A program made the translations under genes and the position numbers. Positions 35,163 to 43,225 of a stretch of DNA of 64,000 nt are shown piece after piece. The stretch covers positions 1 to 64,000 of the forward strand of contig JBGSHM010000003.1 in the NCBI GenBank assembly GCA_041752235.1, given 5' to 3'. The DNA comes from SpSt-398 sp041752235 (GTDB taxonomy: Bacteria > Bacteroidota > Bacteroidia > Chitinophagales > Chitinophagaceae). The notes under the pieces were generated by a model. That model worked only from the letters and a program-made list of their open reading frames with translations. It had not been told where the DNA came from and searched no databases. Every line of letters starts with the position of its first letter. The stretch's first letter is position 1.

Positions 35163-35233
35163 GCGTCCCTGGCGCCCTCGCGCCTTGGCGGTAAAACCCT
35201 CTTACCGCCAAGACGCTAAGGCGCCAGGGACGC
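35163..35233. repeat. ACCGCCAAGACGC-type palindrome, copy 5
   Basis: GCGTCCCTGGCGCC (35163 on) through TTGGCGGTAA and its inverted counterpart TTACCGCCAAGACGC to CCAGGGACGC (35233). It lies at the convergent 3' ends of nagA and the S41 peptidase gene and supplies the last codons of the latter. Confidence 0.75.
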
Positions 35234-36700
35234 GAGGATGCGTTTTTTAACGGCTTCCATTTTATAATCCAGTCCATTTCGAATAGCCTCTACACTTGGC
35301 CCCACAAAGATCTCAGGCTGCACCCCTTTTCCATCTTTTGGTTTTAACGGATGTGTAACGAGACGAAACAAAGGCAAACGAAAACGAACCTTTGAATGGG
35401 GCAGGGTAACATAAGGAATCAGCCAGGCAGAATTACCATAGGCCGCACCACCGGTTTCTTCTCCAATGATCGTCACATTTTCCTGTTCTCTTAATGTCCC
35501 GGCAAAAAGCGTGGTAGCAGAAAAGGAGTTACCTCCCGTAACGATGTAGACATGTCCACTGAAACGGTTTTTCTGTTTTGGTTTGAAATGGTGTTTTTCA
35601 TAAAACCCAAAATGGTAATAGCCATCCGCTTTTTTCCTGGTAAAGAAGAGAAGGAAAAGTTTATTGAAGAAATTATTCTGAACATATTTACCATAAGGCG
35701 GATTCTTGCGGATGGCATAGAGCGAATCGGCCAGGCGGAAGGATTGGCGGGCAATAAACTTGGTCAGCAACGTGGAGTTCCCCACATTACCACCTCCGTT
35801 TCCACGCACATCGATCACCAGGTTTTTGGTTTTTTGCTGTCGCAAAGCACGAAAGGATCTCCGGAAGAATTTTTTTAATCCATACCCGTTGCTAAAACTA
35901 TTAAGGGTCATGTATCCGGTGGAATCCGGATCGGCAAAGAGGAGTTGCCGCGAGTTATCGCGTTCCTGTTGTTTTCTTTCGCTTTTTGGTGGTCTTCTCA
36001 TTTGGGCGATTCCCCGTCTGAACAAACTATCCTTGCGGGGGTCGAACACGGGGATGGTCACTTCTTTTTCCTTGCCTGATTCATCCAGATAACCGACACG
36101 GTATTTGTTTTTTATTCCAAATACGGTGGTATATAGGGTTCCAAAATTTCCTCCGCTGCTGAGTGATTGGTATTTATGGGTAAAGGAATAACCATCGGAA
36201 GAGAGAAATTGCGCCAAGGTATCTGCGAGTGTCCGTATCGGGATACCATCAATATGCGTAAGGGGTGTACCTCGAACCAGGAGGGTATCGCGGCGATTGA
36301 GATTGGCGGTTACTACGGTGGTATCTCCCCAGGTCTTGATGCGAAGGGGGAAAGAAAGTTGACGAAGCGTATCCACCTGGCGGTTGTAATTTTTAGACGA
36401 GCGAATGGTGGAATGTCCACAATGCACATGGGCATAAACATAACTCAGCAGTTTCCTGAAATTTCGTTCGTTCATGGAATCGGTGAGCTGGGCCATTCCC
36501 CAATCGAATACCGAGTCCATGGTTTTTTTGGAACTGTACCAATACGTACTTGGGTGGGTAGATTCAAGCAGGGTTCGAAAAACCTGGTAATCTTCCTGGA
36601 GTGCGGTGGGTGCGATATTTGGAACGGCCCTGGTTTTGCGGCTGGCCGTGCAGGCGGTAAGGAGCAGGGGGATAAGGATCCCTAAAATGGTTTTGTTCAT
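35216..36700 (-). CDS. S41 family peptidase, lipoprotein
   Basis: 494 residues from ATG 36700 (MNKTILGILIPLLLTACTAS), with a lipobox LTAC; the frame extends 6 codons further upstream. The S41 fold is shown by a PDZ-like region (LVRGTPLTHIDGIPIRTLAD), KTKNLVIDVRGNGGGNVGNS, and the catalytic serine in YIVTGGNSFSATTLFAG. A processing protease in the periplasm or outer membrane is likely. The start overlaps the thiL stop by 4 bases (ATGA). The final residues ASLAP come from the palindromic repeat at 35163-35233, an odd extension. Confidence 0.88.
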   Translation of the reverse strand: MNKTILGILIPLLLTACTASRKTRAVPNIAPTALQEDYQVFRTLLESTHPSTYWYSSKKTMDSVFDWGMAQLTDSMNERNFRKLLSYVYAHVHCGHSTIRSSKNYNRQVDTLRQLSFPLRIKTWGDTTVVTANLNRRDTLLVRGTPLTHIDGIPIRTLADTLAQFLSSDGYSFTHKYQSLSSGGNFGTLYTTVFGIKNKYRVGYLDESGKEKEVTIPVFDPRKDSLFRRGIAQMRRPPKSERKQQERDNSRQLLFADPDSTGYMTLNSFSNGYGLKKFFRRSFRALRQQKTKNLVIDVRGNGGGNVGNSTLLTKFIARQSFRLADSLYAIRKNPPYGKYVQNNFFNKLFLLFFTRKKADGYYHFGFYEKHHFKPKQKNRFSGHVYIVTGGNSFSATTLFAGTLREQENVTIIGEETGGAAYGNSAWLIPYVTLPHSKVRFRLPLFRLVTHPLKPKDGKGVQPEIFVGPSVEAIRNGLDYKMEAVKKRILASLAP

Positions 36701-37728
36701 TTCTTCAAATGGTTCCATCCCTGGGCGGTGAGGGGGTGTTGACTGCCGCCTTTGGTGATGATCTGCGCGCCTTTTTCCGGTTCTGTCATATAACCCACGA
36801 TACTGATCGCTTCATTGTCCTTTATTTTATCATAATCCGACTGGGCCACCGTGAAAACAAGCTCGTAATCTTCACCTCCACTCAGGGCGCAGGCTGTCGG
36901 GTCTATTTCAAATTTATAGGCCGCCAGTTTTGAATCCTGTGCCACAGGGATCTTCTCTTCATACAAGATACAACCCAATTCGCTTTGTTTGCAAATGTGG
37001 AGGATCTCCGAACTAAGCCCGTCACTGATGTCCATCATGGATGTGGGCATGATGCCTTTTTCTTCGAAGAAGGCAATGATATCTTTTCTGGCTTCGGGTT
37101 TAAGAAGCCTGCCGATCACATAGGCTTCTCCTTCCAGATCAGGTTGTATCTGTGGGTTCTCGAGATAGATCTTCTTTTCCCTTTCGAGAAAGAGCAATCC
37201 GATATAGGCAGCACCTAAATCACCACTTACACAGAGGAGGTCCCCTTTCTGCGCGGTGCTTCTTTTTACATATTTATCCGGGGCTACTTCACCCAGGGCC
37301 GTAACCGAAATGATCATCCCTTTTTGGGAGGAGGTGGTATCACCACCTATGAGGTCTACATTGTATTCGCGACAGGCCGCATAAATGCCTTCATAAAATT
37401 CTTCGAGCGATTCCACACTAAAACGGTTGCTGATGCCCAGGCTGATCACTACCTGGGTAGGTGTGGCATTCATAGCATAGATATCACTCAGATTGACGAC
37501 AATGCTTTTATAACCCAGGTGTTTGAGGGGAGTGTAGGCCAGGTCAAAATGAACACCTTCCACCAGCAGATCAGTAGTAACCACGGTTTGTTTGCCAAAA
37601 TGATCCACCACGGCGGCATCATCGCCCACACTTAGCAGGGTGGTGGCATTGCGTGTTTCATTGTTTCGGGTCAGGTGCTCGATCAATCCAAACTCTCCCA
37701 GGGTAGCTATTTCTGTCCGTTCGGGCAT
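36697..37728 (-). CDS. thiL: Thiamine-monophosphate kinase
   Basis: 343 residues. It phosphorylates thiamine monophosphate to the active pyrophosphate. Motifs: SVGDDAAVVDHFGKQTVVTTD in the first ATP-binding region (shown in part), LVEGVHFDL, NLSDIYAMNATP, VDLIGGDTTSS, MDISDGLSSEI and ALSGGEDYELVFT. The S41 gene follows with 4-base overlap; the inositol monophosphatase gene precedes it by 1 base, so the three form an operon. Confidence 0.94.
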   Translation of the reverse strand: MPERTEIATLGEFGLIEHLTRNNETRNATTLLSVGDDAAVVDHFGKQTVVTTDLLVEGVHFDLAYTPLKHLGYKSIVVNLSDIYAMNATPTQVVISLGISNRFSVESLEEFYEGIYAACREYNVDLIGGDTTSSQKGMIISVTALGEVAPDKYVKRSTAQKGDLLCVSGDLGAAYIGLLFLEREKKIYLENPQIQPDLEGEAYVIGRLLKPEARKDIIAFFEEKGIMPTSMMDISDGLSSEILHICKQSELGCILYEEKIPVAQDSKLAAYKFEIDPTACALSGGEDYELVFTVAQSDYDKIKDNEAISIVGYMTEPEKGAQIITKGGSQHPLTAQGWNHLKK

Positions 37729-37729
37729 A

Positions 37730-38500
37730 TCAATAAGTATTATGTATGATCTGAAGTAATTGTGATTGTATCTGTCCGTTGGTGGCGACCAGATGGGGTT
37801 GATAGGGCGAATAGCGATCGCCGTTGAAATCTGTTACGGTTCCTCCGGCTTCTTCCACCATCAGAAATCCGGCGGCACTGTCCCAGGCCTGGAGTTTGTG
37901 CTCATAGAATCCATCAAATCTTCCTGCGGCAACCCAGCAGAGGTCGATAGCGGCCGAACCCATACGCCTTACCGGCACTCCTTTCCGAATAAGCCGGTCA
38001 AACACATCCAGCGGCCCATTCGTCATATCCAGGTAGCTGTATGGAAAACCCGTAACAAGACAGGATTTCCATACATCGGTTTCCTTGCTAACATGGATGG
38101 GTTTATCATTCAGCGTAGCGCCCTTTCCTTTTTCCGCAACAAAAAGTTCATTCAGTACTGGTGCGTAAACAGCGCCAAGTATCATTTCCCCATCTTTTTC
38201 CACCCCGATCGACACACAACAGATGGGTAACCCGTGGGCAAAATTCACGGTGCCATCGATGGGATCCACGATCCATTTGTACGGCGAATCCTGGGCCATG
38301 ACCCCGGCTTCCTCACTCAGGATATAATGATCGGGGTAATGTTTTTTGATCACTTCAAAGATCGCTTTTTCAGCGGCATGATCGGCCTCGGTAACCAGGT
38401 TATTGATTCCTTCTTTATTCGAAATGGTAAAATCATTATGATAGAACCTGAGTAATTCTGCACCACCGGCATGTACGGCTTCTAACAGGGCTTGTTTCAT
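37730..38500 (-). CDS. Inositol monophosphatase family protein (SuhB-like)
   Basis: 256 residues from ATG 38500 (MKQALLEAVHAGG). The frame extends upstream to 38674, but that extension lies wholly in a long inverted repeat. Metal-binding motifs are in order: SEEAG, the signature DPIDGTVNFAHG and WDSAAGFLMVEEAGG near the C-terminus. It hydrolyses inositol or related sugar phosphates; a nucleotide-sulphate (CysQ-like) role is less likely from these motifs. It lies upstream of thiL with a 1-base gap. A TATCTTTG element ends 5 bases before the start. Confidence 0.92.
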   Translation of the reverse strand: MKQALLEAVHAGGAELLRFYHNDFTISNKEGINNLVTEADHAAEKAIFEVIKKHYPDHYILSEEAGVMAQDSPYKWIVDPIDGTVNFAHGLPICCVSIGVEKDGEMILGAVYAPVLNELFVAEKGKGATLNDKPIHVSKETDVWKSCLVTGFPYSYLDMTNGPLDVFDRLIRKGVPVRRMGSAAIDLCWVAAGRFDGFYEHKLQAWDSAAGFLMVEEAGGTVTDFNGDRYSPYQPHLVATNGQIQSQLLQIIHNTY

Positions 38501-38505
38501 GGGGG

Positions 38506-38513
38506 CAAAGATA
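38506..38513 (-). promoter_or_regulatory. TATCTTTG promoter element of the inositol monophosphatase gene
   Basis: TATCTTTG on the minus strand fits the Bacteroidota -7 element TAnnTTTG. It ends 5 bases before the ATG at 38500, so the transcript may start at or near the start codon. Confidence 0.55.
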
Positions 38514-38686
38514 GACCAGGATTTAATGATTATATGGATTTCAGGGATTGCACGGATTTGTTTCTCGCGGCGCACGCAACGAGGCAAAGAACGCAGCGGC
38601 AGTTTTCTTTTCGAAATAGGACGGCCGCCGCGAGAAACAAAAACGACCGTAATCCTTACAATCCATACAATCATTAAATCCTGGTC

Positions 38687-38694
38687 TATCTTTG
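38687..38694 (+). promoter_or_regulatory. TATCTTTG promoter element of the glycosyltransferase gene
   Basis: The mirror image of the element at 38506-38513, again ending 5 bases before the start codon (GTG 38700). Confidence 0.55.
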
Positions 38695-38699
38695 CCCCC

Positions 38700-39545
38700 G
38701 TGAAACTCTCTCTCCTCCTCGTCTCCTACAATTCCCTGGTCCCCCTCCGTTCCTGTTTACGATCGGTGGAGGAAGCGGTACGTGTTGCTGGTTTTGCCGT
38801 GGAAGTGATCGTAGTTGACAATGCTTCGGGTGATCAAACACTGGAAATTCTATCGCATGAATTTCCAGGGGTGAAATGGGTGGCAAATGACACCAACACA
38901 GGTTTTTCAAAAGCTTGTAACCAGGCTTTTGCCATGGCGAAAGGAGAATATGCCCTCTTTCTGAATCCAGATACGGTAATTCCGGCGGACGCGCTTGAAA
39001 AAACGATCCGGTTCCTGGAACATAACCCTGGCGTAGGGGCGCTTGGTGTAAAAATGCTCGATGAGAAGGGCCGTTTTCTTAAAGAATCCAAACGGGGAAT
39101 GCCCGGCCCGCGTACCAGTTTTTTTAAATTATTTGGCTTCGCCGCTTTGTTTCCTTCTTCCCCATTTTTTGCCGCCTACTATGCAGGGCATGTAAAGGAG
39201 GATGAGTCTGGGGAAGTGGATGCCCTTTCCGGGGCATTCTTGCTTATCCGAAGCAACTTGTTTCGTGAACTGGGAGGTTTCGATGAATCATTTTTCATGT
39301 ATGCCGAGGACATAGACCTGAGTATCCGAGTAAAGAAAGCAGGGTATTCCTGTTATTATTTTCCCCTGGTGACCATCACCCATGCCAAGGGTAAAAGCAC
39401 GATAAAAGACAAGGTGTACCGTGAAAGGTTCTATGGCGCCATGGCCATTTTTGTCAATAAATACTATGGCCAACAACCACTAAAGGCGGGCTTCTTGAAA
39501 TTAGGGATCCGGCTACGCCATCTCCTTGCCGGTTGGATAGGTTGA
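38700..39545 (+). CDS. Family 2 glycosyltransferase
   Basis: 281 residues from GTG 38700 (VKLSLLLVSYNS); the upstream frame to 38499 is entirely repeat sequence, so GTG is preferred. Motifs: VEVIVVDNASGDQT, NTGFSKACNQAF, ALFLNPDTVIPADAL (metal-binding NPD), and GAFLLIRSNLFRELGGFDE followed by FFMYAEDIDLSIR. The set is typical of rhamnosyltransferase-like GT2 enzymes of cell-surface polysaccharide synthesis. Membrane-associated by a basic C-terminal tail. It is divergent from the phosphatase gene. Confidence 0.9.
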   Translation: MKLSLLLVSYNSLVPLRSCLRSVEEAVRVAGFAVEVIVVDNASGDQTLEILSHEFPGVKWVANDTNTGFSKACNQAFAMAKGEYALFLNPDTVIPADALEKTIRFLEHNPGVGALGVKMLDEKGRFLKESKRGMPGPRTSFFKLFGFAALFPSSPFFAAYYAGHVKEDESGEVDALSGAFLLIRSNLFRELGGFDESFFMYAEDIDLSIRVKKAGYSCYYFPLVTITHAKGKSTIKDKVYRERFYGAMAIFVNKYYGQQPLKAGFLKLGIRLRHLLAGWIG

Positions 39546-39622
39546 TATGACCCAAAGGATTGCTGAGTAGGGAGCGGTTTAAATGCTTAATTTTAGCGCG
39601 CAGACAGAAAAGAAAAGAACGG

Positions 39623-41152
39623 ATGACGAGAATTATTGATATTAAATTGCCCAAAGCGATAGCTACCGCCCTGCGTATTCCTCAAAACGACCCGAGGCGA
39701 CAGCAGATTCGGGTGTTAAAGAAATTGTTGAAGAAGGCAAGGTTTACGGAGTTTGGACAGGAATACCTTTTTGATGAGATCCTGCTCAGTAAGCACCCGG
39801 GCAAGAAATTTCAGGAACTGGTTCCCACCTACGACTACAATAAGATCTACGATCAATGGTGGTATAAAACCCTGGAAGGGGTACCTGATGTAGCCTGGCC
39901 GGGGAAGATCAAGTATTATGCATTAAGTTCCGGGACCTCCGAAGCAGCCAGCAAATACATTCCCATTACCAAAGAGTTGCTTCGCAGCAATACGATCAAT
40001 TACCTCAAACAACTTTTTTCGCTTTTTGCCTACGATCATGTGCCACGCAACGCCATGGCCAAGGGCTTTTTGATGTTGGGTGGCGCAACTGACCTGAAGA
40101 AAGGAAAGGCAGGTTGGTATGCCGGTGATTTGAGTGGGATCCTGGCAAAGAAAAGGCCTTTCTGGTTTCAGACTTTCTACAAACCCGGAGGCCGGATTGC
40201 GGCGATCCAGGATTGGAACCAGAAATTGAATGAGATTGTAGAACACGCCAAAGAATGGGATATCGGGTATATCGTAGGCGTACCGGCCTGGTGCCAGATG
40301 TGTATGGAAATGGTGATCGAGCATTACAACGTGAAAAATATCCATGAGATATGGCCTAATTTTTCCTTTTTTGTGCACGGGGGTGTGGCCTTTGAACCCT
40401 ATAAAAAGGGGTTTGAAAAATTATTAGGCAAACCCATCATCTATATCGAGAACTATCTGTCGAGCGAAGGCTTTATCGGGTATAAACACCGCGAACATGC
40501 CAAAGGGATGCAGTTGATCCTTGACAATAATATCTTCTTTGAATTTGTGCCCTTTGATGAAAAGAACTTTGACGCCGAATGCCGGATGGTGGACAAGCCA
40601 GAAGCCCTGATGATTCACGAAGTGGAAGAGGGAAAGGAATACGCTCTTTTGATGAGCACGAATGCGGGTGCCTGGCGTTACCTGCTTGGTGATACGATAA
40701 AATTTGTTGACCTGGAGAAGAATGAAGTGGTGATCACCGGCCGGACCAAACATTTCCTGAGTCTCGTTGGCGAACACCTGAGTGTAGATAACATGAACAA
40801 GGCGATTCAACTGGTAAGCGAAGAGTTGAATATCTCCATACCCGAGTACACCGTAGTGGGTATTCCACACGAAGGTTTTTTTGCCCATCGCTGGTATATC
40901 GGTTGTGATGACCGGGTGGATGGAGCCGATATTGCTAAACGCATTGATCAACACCTGCGGGTACTCAATGATGATTATGCCACCGAGCGGGATAGCGCGC
41001 TGAAGGAAGTATTTCTGGAAGTGCTCCCCGAGCACCGGTTTATTGAGTTTATGGAACTAAAAGGGAAATTGGGAAGTCAACACAAATTTCCTCGTGTGCT
41101 GAAAGGGAAAATGTTGGAAGATTGGGAGCTTTTTTTGAAGGCAAAGGGCTAA
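39623..41152 (+). CDS. GH3 auxin-responsive promoter family acyl-acid-amido synthetase-like protein
   Basis: 509 residues from ATG 39623 (MTRIIDIKLPK); the upstream extension to 39560 has no support. The GH3 family pattern: LSSGTSEAASKYIPIT (ATP-binding P-loop-like), HGGVAFEPYKKGFE, YLSSEGFIG, and YRLLGDTIKF-like WRYLLGDTIKF, ITGRTKHFLSLVGEHLS. GH3 enzymes adenylate carboxylic acids and join them to amino acids. In bacteria the substrate is unknown. Cytosolic. It starts 77 bases after the glycosyltransferase. Confidence 0.9.
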   Translation: MTRIIDIKLPKAIATALRIPQNDPRRQQIRVLKKLLKKARFTEFGQEYLFDEILLSKHPGKKFQELVPTYDYNKIYDQWWYKTLEGVPDVAWPGKIKYYALSSGTSEAASKYIPITKELLRSNTINYLKQLFSLFAYDHVPRNAMAKGFLMLGGATDLKKGKAGWYAGDLSGILAKKRPFWFQTFYKPGGRIAAIQDWNQKLNEIVEHAKEWDIGYIVGVPAWCQMCMEMVIEHYNVKNIHEIWPNFSFFVHGGVAFEPYKKGFEKLLGKPIIYIENYLSSEGFIGYKHREHAKGMQLILDNNIFFEFVPFDEKNFDAECRMVDKPEALMIHEVEEGKEYALLMSTNAGAWRYLLGDTIKFVDLEKNEVVITGRTKHFLSLVGEHLSVDNMNKAIQLVSEELNISIPEYTVVGIPHEGFFAHRWYIGCDDRVDGADIAKRIDQHLRVLNDDYATERDSALKEVFLEVLPEHRFIEFMELKGKLGSQHKFPRVLKGKMLEDWELFLKAKG

Positions 41153-41164
41153 ATAAATTAAAAA

Positions 41165-41190
41165 GCTTTTAGCCTTTAGCTATTAGCTAT
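41165..41190. repeat. TTAGC-type repeat unit, second copy
   Basis: AGCTTTTAGCCTTTAGCTATTAGCT resembles the unit at 14094-14112 and lies in the gap between the GH3 and mtgA genes; shown here in part as TTTAGCTATTAGC. Confidence 0.5.
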
Positions 41191-41228
41191 TCGTATTTTT
41201 TCAATAAATATAATAGCGAAATCTGTCA

Positions 41229-41957
41229 ATGACCACGAAAGGCCTCATCCCCCGACTCTGGCGTCTCATTAAAAGGATTTTCCTCTTCCTGTTCATTTTT
41301 CAATTTGTTTATATACTGGCCCTCAAATGGATCGACCCACCGATCACCATGACGCAATTGGTTTCCTGGGTAAAAGGCGATGGGTTGAAAAGGGATTATG
41401 TAGACAAAAATGAGATCTCCGTATATGCACGCCTGGCGGTGATTGCTTCAGAGGATCAATTATTTCCCGATCACAGTGGATTTGACTGGAAGAGCATAAA
41501 AAAAGCACAGGCCTATAACAAACGTAAACCCGGGCGCGTACATGGCGCCAGTACTATCAGTCAGCAAACAGCCAAGAATGTATTTCTTTGGCAAGGACGT
41601 AGTTGGATACGCAAAGGCCTGGAGACCTATTTCACCTTCATGATCGAACTGATATGGGGAAAAAAGCGCATACTGGAAGTTTACCTTAATGTTATTGAAA
41701 TGGGGCGCGGTATTTATGGAATCCAGGCGGCTGCAAAATCCTATTTCAATAAACCGGCAGGAAGTTTATCCCGGCAGGAAGCGGCGATGATCGCGGCCTG
41801 TCTGCCCAACCCCAAGCTTTATCCGGTAAAACCCATGTCAAAGTATGTAGCCAGGCGCTGTCCGTTTGTATTGGGGCAAATGCGTAACCTCGAAGGAGAT
41901 GAAGACATTCAAGCTGTAATTTCAAATGCCTCAACGATTAAAGGAAAAAATAAGTGA
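41229..41957 (+). CDS. mtgA: Monofunctional peptidoglycan transglycosylase
   Basis: 242 residues. One N-terminal transmembrane helix (about residues 15-34) anchors a GT51 domain. Motifs: SEDQLFPDHSGFDW containing the catalytic Glu, GASTISQQTAKNVFLWQ, and RKGLETYFTFMIELIWGKKR, followed by ILEVYLNVIEMGRGIYGI. It polymerises lipid II into glycan strands in the periplasm. No transpeptidase domain is present. Convergent with the NR-kinase-like gene across a repeat. Confidence 0.93.
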   Translation: MTTKGLIPRLWRLIKRIFLFLFIFQFVYILALKWIDPPITMTQLVSWVKGDGLKRDYVDKNEISVYARLAVIASEDQLFPDHSGFDWKSIKKAQAYNKRKPGRVHGASTISQQTAKNVFLWQGRSWIRKGLETYFTFMIELIWGKKRILEVYLNVIEMGRGIYGIQAAAKSYFNKPAGSLSRQEAAMIAACLPNPKLYPVKPMSKYVARRCPFVLGQMRNLEGDEDIQAVISNASTIKGKNK

Positions 41958-41962
41958 TTTGC

Positions 41963-42046
41963 CTGGCGTCCTTCGTGCCATGGCGACTTCGCGGTTAAAC
42001 TCCTACCGCCAAGACGCCATGTCGCTAAGAGCGCTAAGGGCGCTGC
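41963..42046. repeat. ACCGCCAAGACGC-type palindrome, copy 6
   Basis: CTGGCGTCCTTCGTGCCATGG to CGGTTAAA, then ACCGCCAAGACGCCATGTCG to CTAAGGGCGC in the inverted sense (pieces quoted). It separates mtgA from the convergent gene and codes for that gene's last residues. Confidence 0.7.
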
Positions 42047-42692
42047 GGAAGCGATCGGACTCAGTACCGCGAATTTCCACCCACGGCGTTTCCTGATTTA
42101 CCAATAAGTCTTTATACATTTTATACAACCGCTCTCTTGACTCCAGGTCGGGGTATTCCCGCAATTCATCTTTTACCCAGGGAAGATCCGTTGCACAGAG
42201 CAGGTAGAGATCATATTTCCGCGAAACGATCTGTTCAAGGATGTATTTATGGCATTTGTCAAAAACAAATTCACACCATACCTGCATCACGTACATGTTA
42301 GTGTCGAGGAAGAGGAGGGGTCCGGAGTCGGGGGTCGGGAGTCCAGGGTCGGAAGACGGGAGACCGGAGTCGGGGGTCGGGAGACCGGAGTCGGAAGACG
42401 GGAGTCCGGGGTTATACTTCGGACTCCCAACTTCGGACCCCGGACCCTGGACTCCCGACCCCCGACTCCCGACTCTCAAAACATACTCTTCTTCCAGAGC
42501 CACCTGTCCTTTTGCGATGGTAAGCAAATCATCATAGGTGTAATTGGTACCATGTTTGAGCAGGTATTCACGCGCATATTCCGGACACCAGAGCGTATTG
42601 AAATGCGCAGCCAATTGCCGGCACAGGGTGCTTTTGCCGGTTGATTCCGGTCCGATGATAACGATCTTTTTTATCGTGTTTTTCTCGCCCAT
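42003..42692 (-). CDS. NadR-like nicotinamide riboside kinase with repeat-derived insert
   Basis: 229 residues, start MGEKNTIKKIVIIG. Walker A GPESTGKS lies at residues 14-21, and CPEYAREYL and LLFLDTNMYVMQVW follow as in the ATPase/NR-kinase domain of NadR. Residues about 74-120 are an abrupt Gly/Pro/Ser/Asp-rich insert (GLPSSDSGLPTPDSG-like) encoded by GC-rich tandem repeats at about 42316-42475; the family normally passes straight from EEEYVLR to PLLFLDT. The last residues ALSALSDMASWR come from the palindrome at 41963-42046. It is the third gene of an operon with pnuC and tag; its start overlaps the tag end by 22 bases. Reaction: phosphorylation of nicotinamide riboside, possibly also NMN adenylylation-type activity is absent. 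Confidence 0.82.
   Translation of the reverse strand: MGEKNTIKKIVIIGPESTGKSTLCRQLAAHFNTLWCPEYAREYLLKHGTNYTYDDLLTIAKGQVALEEEYVLRVGSRGSGVQGPGSEVGSPKYNPGLPSSDSGLPTPDSGLPSSDPGLPTPDSGPLLFLDTNMYVMQVWCEFVFDKCHKYILEQIVSRKYDLYLLCATDLPWVKDELREYPDLESRERLYKMYKDLLVNQETPWVEIRGTESDRFRSALSALSDMASWR
42316..42475. repeat. GGAGTCGGGGGTC-type tandem and inverted repeats inside a gene
   Basis: Tandem units such as GGAGTCGGGGGTCGGGAGTC and GGAAGACGGGAGACC alternate. A perfect 25-base inverted repeat pairs 42326-42350 with 42443-42467 (arms AGTCGGGGGTCGGGAGTCCA, then GGGTC). The loop contains further units and an AT-rich core. It is in frame with the NR-kinase-like gene. Confidence 0.85.
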
Positions 42693-43225
42693 GCCGGTTT
42701 TGCTTTGAGTACCTTTTTATGGATGGGGCAATCTTCGGTATGGGCGCCGGGGAGGTAGCCGGTGCTCATTAAAAATTCATTAACGATTTCACCACCGGTA
42801 AAGCGGAAGGTCTTCTTGAAGAGTTTGGTCCATTCGTCTTTGGTCAGCGGATGGTGATGATCGAGCCATTGACGGAAAGAGCCATGCTCTTTTTGAATAC
42901 CCAATAAGGTCTTGGCATTTTCGATGGCTGCCTGAATTTTAAGCCGGTTACGAATGATGCCTGCATCGCCCATGAGACGGTTAAAATCTTTCTCCTTATA
43001 TCCGGCCACTTTTTTGATTTCGAACCCATGATAGGCGGCGCGAAAATTTTCCTGTTTATTGAGAATGGTGGTCCAGCTAAGTCCCGCCTGATTGATCTCC
43101 AGGATCAGCCGGCAAAACAACTCATTGTCATCCGGTATGGGGAAACCATAGAATTTATCATGATAGATACGGTGTTGTTCCTGCTCACCGGGTTTCAGGT
43201 TTTGTATAAAGCGGCAATAACTCAT
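42671..43225 (-). CDS. tag: DNA-3-methyladenine glycosylase I
   Basis: 184 residues from ATG 43225 (MSYCRFIQ), which overlaps the pnuC stop by 4 bases. It removes 3-methyladenine from alkylated DNA. Zinc ligands typical of Tag are at the ends: Cys 4, His near residue 17, and HTEDCPIH at the C-terminus. The segments LILEINQAGLSWTTILNKQENFRAA and GDAGIIRNRLKIQAAIENAK are characteristic (quoted in part). Being placed between two NAD-salvage genes is unusual. Confidence 0.93.
   Translation of the reverse strand: MSYCRFIQNLKPGEQEQHRIYHDKFYGFPIPDDNELFCRLILEINQAGLSWTTILNKQENFRAAYHGFEIKKVAGYKEKDFNRLMGDAGIIRNRLKIQAAIENAKTLLGIQKEHGSFRQWLDHHHPLTKDEWTKLFKKTFRFTGGEIVNEFLMSTGYLPGAHTEDCPIHKKVLKAKPAWARKTR

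Larger units (their letters stand above)
38501..38699. repeat. Long inverted repeat with divergent start codons at both ends
   Basis: The outer 31 bases are perfect (38501-38531 and 38669-38699; arms begin GGGGGCAAAGATAGACCAGG). Inside, similarity continues (ATTGCACGGATT against its counterpart) to a further perfect 15-base pair, TTTGTTTCTCGCGGC. The first codons of the two divergent genes begin directly at its borders. The repeat contains the CACGGATT and AAATCCTGGT units seen elsewhere. Confidence 0.85.

Noticed and set aside
40424..41035. 203-codon minus-strand open frame opposite the GH3 gene
   Set aside because: The GH3 motifs are complete on the plus strand; the antisense product is without pattern.
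42316..42475. Possible CRISPR array because of closely spaced repeats
   Set aside because: Units are 8-20 bases, variable in length and partly inverted, with no unique spacers of constant size and no cas genes.
42241..42644. Plus-strand frames rich in Gly/Ser/Glu over the tandem repeats
   Set aside because: They are the reverse reading of the repeat insert in the kinase gene; repeats of this kind are open in several frames.
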